Assembly: GCF_051400755.1 (NCBI RefSeq)
Contig: NZ_JBLFFL010000003.1
Location: 676,875-740,874 of the forward strand
Reading direction: 5' to 3'
Length of the DNA stretch: 64,000 nucleotides
Origin: Parapedobacter sp051400755
GTDB taxonomy: Bacteria > Bacteroidota > Bacteroidia > Sphingobacteriales > Sphingobacteriaceae
Shown: positions 17,421-25,893 of the stretch, piece after piece
How the letters are laid out: each line of letters begins with the position of its first letter
Position numbering within the stretch: position 1 is the first letter of the stretch
Translations under genes and position numbers: made by a program
Notes under the pieces: generated by a model
What the model was told of the DNA's origin: nothing
Database searches by the model: none
Seen by the model: the letters and a program-made list of their open reading frames with translations, nothing else

Positions 17421-18620
17421 ATGGCAAGACCAAAGATTTTTGATACCGCTATATTACCGGAAACCGCTGTTTTGGTGGGCATTATCCTGCCCGATGACAG
17501 CGACGAAAAAGAACAGGAATACCTGGAAGAGCTGGCTTTTTTGGTAGATACCGCCGGGGGCGTCGTAAAGGGCGTATTTACGCAGCGGCTGAACCACCCT
17601 GACCGAGCGACCTTCGTGGGTAGTGGGAAATTGGACGAAATAAAAGCGTTTGTAGAGGCAGAAGAGATAGACATCGTGGTGTTCGATGACGAGCTCTCGC
17701 CCTCCCAGCTACGCAACATCGAACGGGAGCTGAAGGTAAAGATACTCGACCGCAGCAACCTGATCTTGGATATATTTGCCCGTAGGGCCAAGTCGGCGCA
17801 GGCAAAAACACAGGTAGAACTTGCTCAGCTGCAATACCTGCTGCCTCGCCTGACCCGCATGTGGACTCACTTGGAGCGCCAGCGGGGGGGCATCGGTATG
17901 CGTGGCCCGGGGGAAAGCCAGATTGAAAGCGACCGCCGGATGATCCTCAACAAGATTGCCCTGCTCAAAGAACGGCTCAAGGCCATCGACCGGCAGGCCG
18001 AGACCCAGCGGAAGAACCGGGGGCAGCTGATACGTGTGGCGCTCGTGGGCTATACCAACGTGGGCAAATCGACCATCATGAACCTGATTTCAAAGTCGGA
18101 CGTATTTGCTGAGAATAAGCTGTTTGCGACGTTGGATACGACTGTGCGCAAGGTGGTGATCGATAACCTGCCTTTCCTCCTCTCCGATACAGTTGGTTTC
18201 ATCCGGAAGCTGCCTCACCACTTGGTAGAGTGCTTCAAATCGACGCTGGATGAGGTGCGGGAGGCGGACGTATTGGTGCATGTGGTAGACATTTCGCATG
18301 CGAGCTTCGAAGACCATATCCGGGCGGTAAACGAGACACTCAAGGAACTCGGTGCGTTGGACAAGCCCACCATCACGGTATTTAACAAAATCGATGCTTA
18401 CCGCCCCGAGCGGGAACCGCAGGATGACGAAGAGCAAGATGAGCGCGGGCCGGTATCGTTGGAAGATTTTAAAAGCAGCTGGATGGCCCGGCATAACAGT
18501 CCGGCGGTATTCATCTCGGCTACGGATAAGACCAACGTGGAGGCATTTAGAAAGCTGCTGTATGATACGGTGGTGAAAATGCATACCGAACGGTATCCGT
18601 ATGATAACTTATTATATTAA
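17421..18620 (+). CDS. hflX: GTPase HflX, ribosome-associated
   Basis: The 399-residue protein shows the full HflX layout: the N-terminal GTP-binding-like domain (1-120, with NHPDRATFVGSGKLDEI), the linker with the signature RGGIGMRGPGESQIE at 155-169 and a coiled segment, then the G domain with G1 GYTNVGKS at 210-217, G3 DTVGF at 256-260, G4 NKID at 322-325 and G5 SATDK. HflX binds the large ribosomal subunit and splits stalled or stressed 70S ribosomes. It has no C-terminal extension beyond the G domain. The leader contains a hairpin and two TTTTTAC heptamers. Confidence 0.96.
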   Translation: MARPKIFDTAILPETAVLVGIILPDDSDEKEQEYLEELAFLVDTAGGVVKGVFTQRLNHPDRATFVGSGKLDEIKAFVEAEEIDIVVFDDELSPSQLRNIERELKVKILDRSNLILDIFARRAKSAQAKTQVELAQLQYLLPRLTRMWTHLERQRGGIGMRGPGESQIESDRRMILNKIALLKERLKAIDRQAETQRKNRGQLIRVALVGYTNVGKSTIMNLISKSDVFAENKLFATLDTTVRKVVIDNLPFLLSDTVGFIRKLPHHLVECFKSTLDEVREADVLVHVVDISHASFEDHIRAVNETLKELGALDKPTITVFNKIDAYRPEREPQDDEEQDERGPVSLEDFKSSWMARHNSPAVFISATDKTNVEAFRKLLYDTVVKMHTERYPYDNLLY

Positions 18621-18621
18621 G

Positions 18622-18700
18622 ATCAAGGAACAAGGATATAAAGAGTAAGGACTAGTGAGCAAGGACTGGGGAACAACGCGCAAGATTAAGGAGCAAGGAT
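18622..18700 (+). repeat. Degenerate AAGGA-rich repeat before lipB
   Basis: The hflX-lipB gap is almost wholly made of imperfect copies of (C/T)AAGGA(A/C/T), as in CAAGGAACAAGGAT, TAAGGACT, CAAGGACT and TAAGGAGCAAGGAT. The last copy supplies a purine-rich ribosome site and runs into the lipB ATG. Confidence 0.55.
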
Positions 18701-19400
18701 GAATAAAGCAGTAATCTTTGAGGATTGGGGTCTACTGGACTATCAACAGGCTTGGGACAGGCAGGAGGCGCTATTTGCCCGCGTGGTGGAACAGAAGACT
18801 GCCAATCGGCTGGAAGGGACGGCATCGCCAACGGCAAACTACCTGATTTTTACGGAGCACCCGCATGTGTACACGCTGGGCAAAAGTGGCAATGCCGAGA
18901 ATTTGCTGTTGGACGAAGACGGACTCTCGGAAAAACAGGCCGCGTTTTACAACATAAATCGGGGTGGCGACATCACGTATCACGGTCCGGGGCAGATTGT
19001 AGGCTATCCGATCCTGGATCTTGATAATTTCTTTACCGACATACACCGGTACCTCCGTACGCTGGAGGAGGCGGTCATCCGCACCCTGGGTGATTATGGG
19101 ATTGCCGCAGGGCGCTACCCGGGATATACGGGCGTGTGGCTGGACGCTGACAATGCACGGGCGCGCAAGATCTGCGCGCTGGGCGTGCGCGCCAGCCGCT
19201 GGGTGACGATGCACGGATTTGCTTTCAATGTGAATACAGACCTGGCTTATTTCGGCAACATCATCCCCTGCAACATCGACGACAAGGGCGTGACGTCCAT
19301 GCAGCGGGAGCTGGGCGCTCCCCAAGACATCGCCGCGGTAAAGACCCGCCTAAAAGGTCATATTGCGGACTTGTTTGGGATGGAGATGATTATGGATTAA
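18699..19400 (+). CDS. lipB: Octanoyl-[acyl-carrier-protein]:protein N-octanoyltransferase LipB
   Basis: The 233-residue protein has the LipB signature RGGDITYHGPGQ at 88-99, the catalytic Lys157 in ARKICALGV and the nucleophile Cys191 in NIIPCNI. It transfers octanoyl groups from acyl carrier protein to lipoyl domains in the first step of lipoate synthesis. The ATG at 18699 directly follows AAGGAGCAAGG, so the start is well supported. The 3' end overlaps the convergent S41 protease gene by 11 bp. LipA is not in the window. Confidence 0.97.
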   Translation: MNKAVIFEDWGLLDYQQAWDRQEALFARVVEQKTANRLEGTASPTANYLIFTEHPHVYTLGKSGNAENLLLDEDGLSEKQAAFYNINRGGDITYHGPGQIVGYPILDLDNFFTDIHRYLRTLEEAVIRTLGDYGIAAGRYPGYTGVWLDADNARARKICALGVRASRWVTMHGFAFNVNTDLAYFGNIIPCNIDDKGVTSMQRELGAPQDIAAVKTRLKGHIADLFGMEMIMD

Positions 19401-20868
19401 TCCTTCCTTTGGGTGTTCCGATATCAACGGGAACGGGCTTATTGAGTTTATCTTCAAATCCGGATACCTTCTTCGCACGCAATCCTCTCGCTGTTTGCGC
19501 TCTTACACTCATTGATTTCGATGCGATTGGCTGGATACTCGGGTCAATAAGCGCGAGTGTCCGCGATAACAGCGGATCATCTAATGAACCAATCGGAGCC
19601 CAGGGCAGGTAGTCCCATTCGTCTACTTCGTATTGTGGGTCCAGGCCATTGGGATAGTCTCCAAACCCGTTTCTGTTGGCCAGCTTGACGACGATGGGTT
19701 GGATCCCCCACTCAATTTGCCGTGGCTCCCGTTCGTCCACGATGGTAAAGGAACCCTCATTCTTGCCAACGGTAGTTTCTCCGACATGGATCACATTAGC
19801 ATCCGACAAAAATGGCCTGAGATTATTAATGACCAACTCACTGGCTGATGCTGAATTGTCGGTAGCAATAATATAAACACGAGGCAAGTTGAGGTTCAAT
19901 GTGTTGATAGCGTCGACCACTGCATCGGCAGATTGCACTTCTTCAGGATCGTCCGAGTCGCCTCCAAATAGCTGGTAGTACGTGTAGGTTTCATCATTAT
20001 AATTGCTATTGTAGTTGTATTGGATAAAGGGTTCGCTCTCGTCGAAATTTGCCTGAATCAACCCCGACAGGATGGCCGCTATCCAGATTCCCCCGCCCCC
20101 ATTATACCGCAAATCCAACACCAAATCGCTCACGCCGGCCGACTTGAATTTATCGAACGCCGCCAACAATTCGTTGGGCTGTTCATTGAGGAAGCGGTTA
20201 TAAAACAAATACCCCACTTTTTTGCCCCCGGGTGTGGTGATAACCTCATCCAAATGGATCGCCTGTTCTTGGAATCGCTCCACAGGAGTAAGCTCAATCG
20301 CTTGGTCGTCAACGATGGAGCTCTCTTCAATATGTGCCAGTTGCACCGTAAAAGGATCGGACCCATAATAGGCGTTGAGCACGCTGTTATAATTGTTGAT
20401 GGTCATCGCTTGACCATTGATTTCGGTAATGATATCCCCTCGCTCTATGCCTGCAATATCTGCCGGAGAACCCTCCAATGCATACCTGACGGAGATGATT
20501 ACATCCCCCGCCTCATTGATCTGGAGCAGCCCGATACCCAAGCCAACTGTCGTAGAAACGCCCGATAGGTCGTCTTCAAGTTCGTCAGCCAATTGAATCC
20601 ACGAAAACCGATCATCCGTGTGCAAGATAGTTTCAAAGAAAGGTTCCGGTTCAAGGTTAAAATCCAGATTTCGGTCCTGAGGGATCGAGGTATTCCAGTA
20701 ATACACATCGCGCATCTGCTCAACCACCCATCGGTTAGTTGCCTCGTCTAATCCTCCCACCTGCGGATCGGGGTCGTTCTTCTTACAGGAGGAAACTAAA
20801 ATCAGCGAAATAAACAGCGCTACCGGCAGAAAGCCGGTCACCGGACGGAAAAAGCGATTGAAAGTCAT
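19390..20868 (-). CDS. S41-family (C-terminal processing-like) serine protease lipoprotein
   Basis: The 492-residue protein has a lipoprotein signal with Cys28 (LVSSC), an N-terminal helical region, a PDZ domain (about 110-185, with GSPADIAGIERGDIITEING) and an S41 catalytic domain. The nucleophile is Ser341 in NSASASELV, the likely base is Lys369 in TVGKNEG, and LDLRYNGGG at 251-259 is the usual oxyanion-loop strand. Such proteins are exported and cleave peptides in the periplasm or at the cell surface. The roughly 60 residues after the catalytic domain are basic and unstructured. A good promoter lies just upstream. The physiological substrate is unknown. Confidence 0.92.
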   Translation of the reverse strand: MTFNRFFRPVTGFLPVALFISLILVSSCKKNDPDPQVGGLDEATNRWVVEQMRDVYYWNTSIPQDRNLDFNLEPEPFFETILHTDDRFSWIQLADELEDDLSGVSTTVGLGIGLLQINEAGDVIISVRYALEGSPADIAGIERGDIITEINGQAMTINNYNSVLNAYYGSDPFTVQLAHIEESSIVDDQAIELTPVERFQEQAIHLDEVITTPGGKKVGYLFYNRFLNEQPNELLAAFDKFKSAGVSDLVLDLRYNGGGGIWIAAILSGLIQANFDESEPFIQYNYNSNYNDETYTYYQLFGGDSDDPEEVQSADAVVDAINTLNLNLPRVYIIATDNSASASELVINNLRPFLSDANVIHVGETTVGKNEGSFTIVDEREPRQIEWGIQPIVVKLANRNGFGDYPNGLDPQYEVDEWDYLPWAPIGSLDDPLLSRTLALIDPSIQPIASKSMSVRAQTARGLRAKKVSGFEDKLNKPVPVDIGTPKGRINP

Positions 20869-20887
20869 ATGTACAAAGCCTGATAGT

Positions 20888-20917
20888 CAAATGTAGCGAA
20901 GTATTCGAACACTTCAA
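20888..20917 (-). promoter_or_regulatory. Promoter of the S41 protease gene
   Basis: Read on the - strand, TTG (20917-20915), a 19-bp spacer and TACATTTG (20895-20888) fit the Bacteroidota consensus TTG-N19-TAnnTTTG. The transcript would start about 15 nt before the ATG at 20868. Confidence 0.65.
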
Positions 20918-20955
20918 ATACCTACAACCAAGTATTTTATTGGACAAGGGCCGGA

Positions 20956-21804
20956 CTAACCGGATACACGGCCGGAAACCGGATACGGAAGGCGGATATC
21001 TTCCGGCTCAAACAAGGTGTAGGATATTGCCTTGGCATCGCCCAACGCATACACCGGTGTCTCTGCATCGCGGCCGGCGACAATGATTTCGGTGTCGCCC
21101 CGGTGGGCATCAAACAGGTTGTATACCAACTCGGGGTGATTGTTGTCTCGCGAAAGGTGCGACAGGAATAGGTGGCGCAGCTGTGATGAACGGCGGTTGA
21201 CAAACAATTCCAACGCTTCGGCATTGGATAAGTGGCCGTAGCCGCCGCGAATGCGGTTTTTGAGGAAAAAGGGGTAACGCCCCTGCATGAGCATGTCGGC
21301 GTCATAGTTGGCTTCTAAGAAGGCGGCATCGCATTGCTCGAAAAACGCTGCTACCCGCTCGCATACTCTGCCGATGTCGGTAAAGATGCCTACCGTATAC
21401 CCTTCACTCTGTACCAGGAAACTATGGGGATCGGCGGCATCATGGTATTTGCGGAAAGAAGTCACCACCAGGCGGCCAACCGCGATGGTCTGCAGATCGG
21501 CCAGCGGGTGCAGCAACCGCTCGGGGATGGCCAGCCGGCACGACTGCCGCGTACCTTCGGTGAGGAATACCGGCAGCTGGTATTTGTTGGCTAACACGCT
21601 TAGGCCCTTTACGTGGTCGGTATGTTCGTGGGAAACGAAGATGGCTTTTACATGCCGCATGGACAATCCCTGCCGTGCCATGCGTTTTTCTGTCTCCCGG
21701 CAGGAGATGCCTGCATCGACCAGGATGGCCTCGTGGCCATTGCCCACGTAATAGCAATTGCCATTGCTACCCGAAGCGATCGAACTGATGAAAAGCGGCA
21801 CCAT
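20956..21804 (-). CDS. MBL-fold metallo-hydrolase, WalJ/YycJ-like
   Basis: From the ATG at 21804 the protein has 282 residues. It begins with the strand pattern ISSIASGSNGNCYYVG typical of the YycJ/WalJ branch, followed by VDAG at 29-32 and the zinc motif HEHTDH at 59-64; further ligands lie in FRKYHDAADPHSF, FTDIG and LSHLSRDN. A frame extends 37 codons further upstream, but this part overlaps the sdaA end and lacks family similarity, so the internal ATG is chosen. Members of this branch are thought to be nucleases or phosphodiesterases in the cytoplasm. It lies 17 bp after sdaA and is probably in its operon. Confidence 0.88.
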   Translation of the reverse strand: MVPLFISSIASGSNGNCYYVGNGHEAILVDAGISCRETEKRMARQGLSMRHVKAIFVSHEHTDHVKGLSVLANKYQLPVFLTEGTRQSCRLAIPERLLHPLADLQTIAVGRLVVTSFRKYHDAADPHSFLVQSEGYTVGIFTDIGRVCERVAAFFEQCDAAFLEANYDADMLMQGRYPFFLKNRIRGGYGHLSNAEALELFVNRRSSQLRHLFLSHLSRDNNHPELVYNLFDAHRGDTEIIVAGRDAETPVYALGDAKAISYTLFEPEDIRLPYPVSGRVSG

Positions 21805-21821
21805 ACAAAGTACGGAAAAAT

Positions 21822-23246
21822 CTAACACTCTGGCAAGCTCAATGGGATATTGATGGCCAGGCCACCGTCGGCTGTTTCTTTGTATTTGACATTCATATCT
21901 TGCGCGGTCTCCCACATCGTCTTGACCACGGCATCAAGGCTTACCTTGGCCTTATCGGGGTTGGATTGCAGGGCCAACTGGGCCGCTGTGATGGCTTTGA
22001 TAGCGCCCATGGTGTTGCGCTCAATGCAGGGGATCTGCACCAGTCCGCCGATGGGGTCGCAGGTAAGCCCGAGGTGATGCTCCATCGCGATCTCGGCCGC
22101 CATCAACACTTGGCGCTGCGATCCGCCGAGGCGCTCGGTAAGCGCCCCCGCGGCCATGGCCGAGGAGACGCCGATCTCTGCCTGGCAGCCGCCCATGGCG
22201 GCCGAAATGGTGGCCCCTTTCTTGAAGATGCTGCCGATCTCCGATGCGGTGGCGATAAACCGGATGATCTGCTCTTCGTCAAACCCGTCATGAAATACGA
22301 TGTAATATTGCAGCACCGCAGGTATCACCCCAGCGGCACCGTTGGTGGGCGCCGTGACGACGCGACCAAAGGAGGCATTCTCCTCGTTGACTGCCAAGGC
22401 GAAACAGCTCACCCAATCCAGGGTGTACTGGAAACTGTCTCCTCCGGCACGGATAGCGGCCACCCAGCTCATATAGTCGGTATAAGACCGCCCACCGATG
22501 AGCCGTTTATTGAGCTTGTGGGCCCGGCGTTCTACGTGCAATCCTCCGGGCAGCAGTCCCGCAGTATGGCACCCCCGATAGATGCACTCGCGGATGGCGT
22601 CAAAGATACGAAGGATGCCGTGCCGTGTCTCTTCTTCGGGCCGCCAGGCCTGTTCATTTTCGAGCACGAGCTCGGAGATTTTGAGGCCGGTATGCATACA
22701 CCACATGAGCAGGTCTTTGGCATGATGAACCGGAAATGGGAGGTCAAATTCTTGCCGCTCCGTGTCGCGGTCCTCCGCCTGCACCACAAACCCGCCACCG
22801 ATGGAATAGTAGGTTTCGCTGATGGCACGACCATCAGCCAATAGGGCCTGAAAGGTCAGCGCATTGGGGTGGAAGGGGAGGCTTTCTTTGGATAGAAACA
22901 AGAGGTCTTCTGCATATGAAAATGGTATTTCGTGTGTGCCAGCCAGTGCTAACCGCTGCTGGAGCTTGATGTGGGCGACTTTCGGCACCACCTCATCGAC
23001 TGCAAACGTCACCGGATCATCGCCGCTAAGTCCCAGCAATACCGCGACATCGGTGCCATGCCCCATGCCGGTCTTGGCCAGCGAGCCGTAGAGCAAGATC
23101 TTGACCGCCTCCGTCCGCCGGAGCGCATCTTTCCGAACAAGCTCTTGGATAAAGCGCTGGGCGGCTCGCCACGGACCGAGCGTATGCGAACTTGACGGAC
23201 CGATGCCGATCTTAAACATGTCAAAAACCGAAATCTGCTCTTTCAT
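21822..23246 (-). CDS. sdaA: L-serine ammonia-lyase, iron-sulfur type
   Basis: This 474-residue single-chain enzyme fuses the beta domain (start to about 160, with IGIGPSSSHTLGP and GHGTDVAVLLGL) and the alpha domain (from about 185, with VTAPTNGAAGVIPAVL). The Cys residues for the [4Fe-4S] cluster are in GGCQAEIG and LTCDPIGGLVQIPC. It converts L-serine to pyruvate and ammonia in the cytoplasm. A -7 box (TAACTTTG on the - strand) lies 26 bp upstream in the divergent gap shared with the DUF5684 gene. Confidence 0.96.
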   Translation of the reverse strand: MKEQISVFDMFKIGIGPSSSHTLGPWRAAQRFIQELVRKDALRRTEAVKILLYGSLAKTGMGHGTDVAVLLGLSGDDPVTFAVDEVVPKVAHIKLQQRLALAGTHEIPFSYAEDLLFLSKESLPFHPNALTFQALLADGRAISETYYSIGGGFVVQAEDRDTERQEFDLPFPVHHAKDLLMWCMHTGLKISELVLENEQAWRPEEETRHGILRIFDAIRECIYRGCHTAGLLPGGLHVERRAHKLNKRLIGGRSYTDYMSWVAAIRAGGDSFQYTLDWVSCFALAVNEENASFGRVVTAPTNGAAGVIPAVLQYYIVFHDGFDEEQIIRFIATASEIGSIFKKGATISAAMGGCQAEIGVSSAMAAGALTERLGGSQRQVLMAAEIAMEHHLGLTCDPIGGLVQIPCIERNTMGAIKAITAAQLALQSNPDKAKVSLDAVVKTMWETAQDMNVKYKETADGGLAINIPLSLPEC

Positions 23247-23271
23247 GATGCCTCGGATAAACCCTTGGGCG

Positions 23272-23299
23272 CAAAGTTATGGCTTTATCTGCGATTCAG
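23272..23299 (-). promoter_or_regulatory. Probable sdaA promoter
   Basis: On the - strand TAACTTTG (23279-23272) fits TAnnTTTG. The -33 position holds CTG (23299-23297) 17 bp away instead of TTG. Confidence 0.45.
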
Positions 23300-23321
23300 C
23301 TCATTTCATGTAATGCAATTG

Positions 23322-23351
23322 TTGCAAGTTTCGGTTTTTCACTTATCTTTG
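23322..23351 (+). promoter_or_regulatory. Promoter of the DUF5684 gene
   Basis: TTG (23322-23324), a 19-bp spacer and TATCTTTG (23344-23351) match the Bacteroidota consensus well. The leader would be about 58 nt. Confidence 0.65.
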
Positions 23352-23414
23352 ATCTGAACAACACACAGCCATTATATATTAACCTGTTTATTAACCCTTT
23401 AAACACCAAAAATT

Positions 23415-23903
23415 ATGGACAATTATGAAAATTACAACGTTGGGGACGGCTTCGCCTGGGGCATGAGTGCCGGGGCAATGGTTTTCTGCTTGGCACTCGC
23501 GGTGCTGACGATTGCCGGGCTTTGGAAGATGTTTCAAAAAGCTGGGAAGCCGGGCTGGGCGGCCATTGTGCCCATCTACAATTACATCATCATTGCCGAA
23601 ATCGTGGGCAAACCGGTCTGGTGGGGTGTGGTGGCCACATTGGTGCCCTGCGTAAACATCGTGTTTTCCATTTGGCTCACCAACCTGCTGATGAAGAGCT
23701 TTGGCAAGGAGGTGCCGCTGTGGACGATCCTCAGTATATTCTTTGCGTTTATTACCTATCCCATCATCGGGTTTGGCGATGCCAAGTACATCGGCCCCAC
23801 GGCTGCGGAAGCAACTGGAGGCAATTCGTTTGAGAACCTCAAGAATGACGTTGGAGACCTGAAAGACTCCTTTGGCGACGAGGATAAACCAAAAGATTCT
23901 TAA
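23415..23903 (+). CDS. DUF5684 family membrane protein
   Basis: The 162-residue protein has four likely membrane helices (about 18-36, 47-62, 68-86 and 98-115), with the family segment KAGKPGWAAIVPIYNYIIIAEIVGKPVWWGV between helices one and two. After the last helix a soluble acidic tail (about 122-162, many Asp, Glu and Lys) follows. The function of DUF5684 is not known. The DUF2752 gene starts 9 bp later, so both are probably co-expressed from the promoter at 23322-23351. Confidence 0.85.
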   Translation: MDNYENYNVGDGFAWGMSAGAMVFCLALAVLTIAGLWKMFQKAGKPGWAAIVPIYNYIIIAEIVGKPVWWGVVATLVPCVNIVFSIWLTNLLMKSFGKEVPLWTILSIFFAFITYPIIGFGDAKYIGPTAAEATGGNSFENLKNDVGDLKDSFGDEDKPKDS

Positions 23904-23912
23904 GCCATCGCC

Positions 23913-24272
23913 ATGGTATACGCCAGATGCCTCGCGTGGGCGTTTTGCAGCCTGGAGGGCCTCTCCTGGCTGCAAAATTTTTTGCTGCCCTGCCCGTTCA
24001 AACTGATTACGGGCATCGACTGTCCGGGCTGCGGATTCCAGCGCTCGCTGATCGCCCTCGCACAGGGTCACTGGGCCGAGAGTTATCGCCTCTACCCGCC
24101 TACCGTGCCGCTGCTGCTCGTATTGCTGTACATGCTGCTCAATTGGAAATTGGGTTTTGACGCGCGGCATCGGGTGACCAAGCTCCTCGCTGTGGCCTGT
24201 GGTTGGTTTATCCTCATCGTGTATGTGCTGAAATGGTGGAATGGACCTGATCATCATCATTGGCCCATATAA
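23913..24272 (+). CDS. DUF2752 family membrane protein
   Basis: The 119-residue protein carries the DUF2752 signature CPFKLITGIDCPGCGFQRSL (residues about 27-46), with a CxxC pair in CPGC followed by the conserved Arg, and two C-terminal hydrophobic helices (about 64-80 and 92-107). The role of the family is unknown. It ends with a short His-rich tail (DHHHWPI). It lies 9 bp downstream of the DUF5684 gene, a common pairing of small membrane proteins in this phylum. Confidence 0.85.
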   Translation: MVYARCLAWAFCSLEGLSWLQNFLLPCPFKLITGIDCPGCGFQRSLIALAQGHWAESYRLYPPTVPLLLVLLYMLLNWKLGFDARHRVTKLLAVACGWFILIVYVLKWWNGPDHHHWPI

Positions 24273-24287
24273 ATTTTCATATCTTTG
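24260..24287 (+). promoter_or_regulatory. Promoter of the GH10-like gene
   Basis: TTG (24260-24262), a 17-bp spacer and TATCTTTG (24280-24287) match the consensus. It overlaps the end of the DUF2752 gene. The transcript should start near 24293, which favours the ATG at 24309. Confidence 0.65.
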
Positions 24288-24308
24288 TCGCGGATGATGA
24301 CATTGGAG

Positions 24309-25868
24309 ATGAGTTTTATTCGCACCTATCTTGGCTATTTCACGACGATTTTCTTATTATTTGCCTGTACTGTTGGCTATGCGCTCCCCGACCCGCCGAT
24401 GGATGTGCTTCCGAAGCGCGAACTGCGGGGGGTGTGGATTGCCACGGTGGTCAATATTGATTGGCCTTCGGCCGCGGGCTTGGATGCAAAAAAGCAACAG
24501 GAGGAACTCATCCAGCAATTGGACAATCACCAGCGAGCGGGCATCAATGCGATTATGCTGCAGATACGCCCGACAGCTGATGCGTTTTATGCCAAAAGCA
24601 GGGAACCGTGGAGTCGTTTTCTCACCGGAAAACCTGGACAACAGCCGATTCCCTTTTATGACCCGCTTGAATTTGCCATCACGGAGGCCCATAAGCGCGG
24701 CATCGAATTGCATGCCTGGATCAATCCCTACCGGGCTACGTTTGACTTGATCGCCGCCAATACGGCAAATGATCACATCACGCGGCAAAAGCCCAACTGG
24801 TTTTTCGTATACGGGGGAAAAAAGCTGTTCAATCCGGGTATTCCCGAGGTGCGGGAATATATTATCGGCGTGGTGATGGACATCGTCCGCAACTACGACA
24901 TCGATGGCATCCATTTCGACGATTATTTTTATCCCTACCCCGAAGGAGGCAAACCCATCCCCGATGCGGAGACCTTCAGGCAATACCCCAATGGATTTCG
25001 CAATGTGGCGGATTGGCGGAGAAACAATGTGAACCTGCTAGTCAACATGGTGTCTGACAGCATACACCGTGAAAAGAAATATGTCAAATTCGGGATCAGT
25101 CCGTTCGGCATCTGGGACAATAAAAAAGACCACCCCAACGGATCTGCTTCGTCGGGGCTCAGTGGCTACCGGCAGCTTTATGCCGATGCACTGAAGTGGC
25201 TGGAAGAAGGGTGGGTAGATTACATCAACCCGCAGATCTATTTCCCCTTCGGCAACCCCAGTGCGCCTTATGAGGTGTTGGTAGACTGGTGGAGCCAGCA
25301 TGCCAACGGAAGGCACTTTTATGTCGGTCATGCGGCCTATCGCGTCAATGACAAGGGGGCTGGCTGGCGCGACCGCAGTCAAATACCCAACCAAGTACGC
25401 TACGCGCGGCAATCGGGCCATGCGCAGGGCAGCATCTACTACAGCTCCAAATACATCGCCAACAATACTGGCGGTCTGCGGGATTCGCTGCAATACAGCC
25501 TGTATCGTTATAAGTCACTTCCGCCGAGTATGCCCTGGCTGGATAGTGTCGCCGCCGAACCGCCGTTTGGCTTGCTGGCACGGGTGACAGACAACCAAGC
25601 ATCCGTCATGCTGCATTGGCTGCCGTCGCCTCCGGCAGCGGACGGAGAGGAGGCCTATGGCTATGTCATATACCGTTTTAACGAAGGAGAAGAGCTGAAC
25701 CTCAATAATCCGCAAAATATCCTGCATGTCACGTATGATCATACACAACTGTCTTACACCGATAACCTGGTGCGCAAACAGGGTCATTACCGCTATGTGG
25801 TCACCGCCATCGATCGGCTGAAAAACGAAAGCGCACCATCTAACGTGCGCGAGCTGTATATTGAATGA
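24309..25868 (+). CDS. GH10-like (GHL10/DUF187) family glycoside hydrolase, exported
   Basis: From the ATG at 24309 the protein has 519 residues; in-frame ATGs at 24294 and 24297 are possible but lie at the predicted transcript start. A signal peptide (MSFIRTYLGYF..., cleaved near VGYA) is followed by the GHL10 barrel: ELRGVWIATVVNIDWPS, MLQIRPTADAFY, HAWINPYRA, DIDGIHFDDYFYPYP, FGISPFGIWDN and DYINPQIYFPF. The C-terminal about 100 residues form a fibronectin-III-like domain (LLARVTDNQASVMLHWLP...YRYVVTAIDRLKNESAPSN). The family is linked to cell-wall or surface glycan cleavage. It converges with the GH3 gene 25 bp away, another cell-wall-type enzyme. Confidence 0.88.
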   Translation: MSFIRTYLGYFTTIFLLFACTVGYALPDPPMDVLPKRELRGVWIATVVNIDWPSAAGLDAKKQQEELIQQLDNHQRAGINAIMLQIRPTADAFYAKSREPWSRFLTGKPGQQPIPFYDPLEFAITEAHKRGIELHAWINPYRATFDLIAANTANDHITRQKPNWFFVYGGKKLFNPGIPEVREYIIGVVMDIVRNYDIDGIHFDDYFYPYPEGGKPIPDAETFRQYPNGFRNVADWRRNNVNLLVNMVSDSIHREKKYVKFGISPFGIWDNKKDHPNGSASSGLSGYRQLYADALKWLEEGWVDYINPQIYFPFGNPSAPYEVLVDWWSQHANGRHFYVGHAAYRVNDKGAGWRDRSQIPNQVRYARQSGHAQGSIYYSSKYIANNTGGLRDSLQYSLYRYKSLPPSMPWLDSVAAEPPFGLLARVTDNQASVMLHWLPSPPAADGEEAYGYVIYRFNEGEELNLNNPQNILHVTYDHTQLSYTDNLVRKQGHYRYVVTAIDRLKNESAPSNVRELYIE

Positions 25869-25893
25869 CACCGGGCAGGGGCAAGTACCGAAC

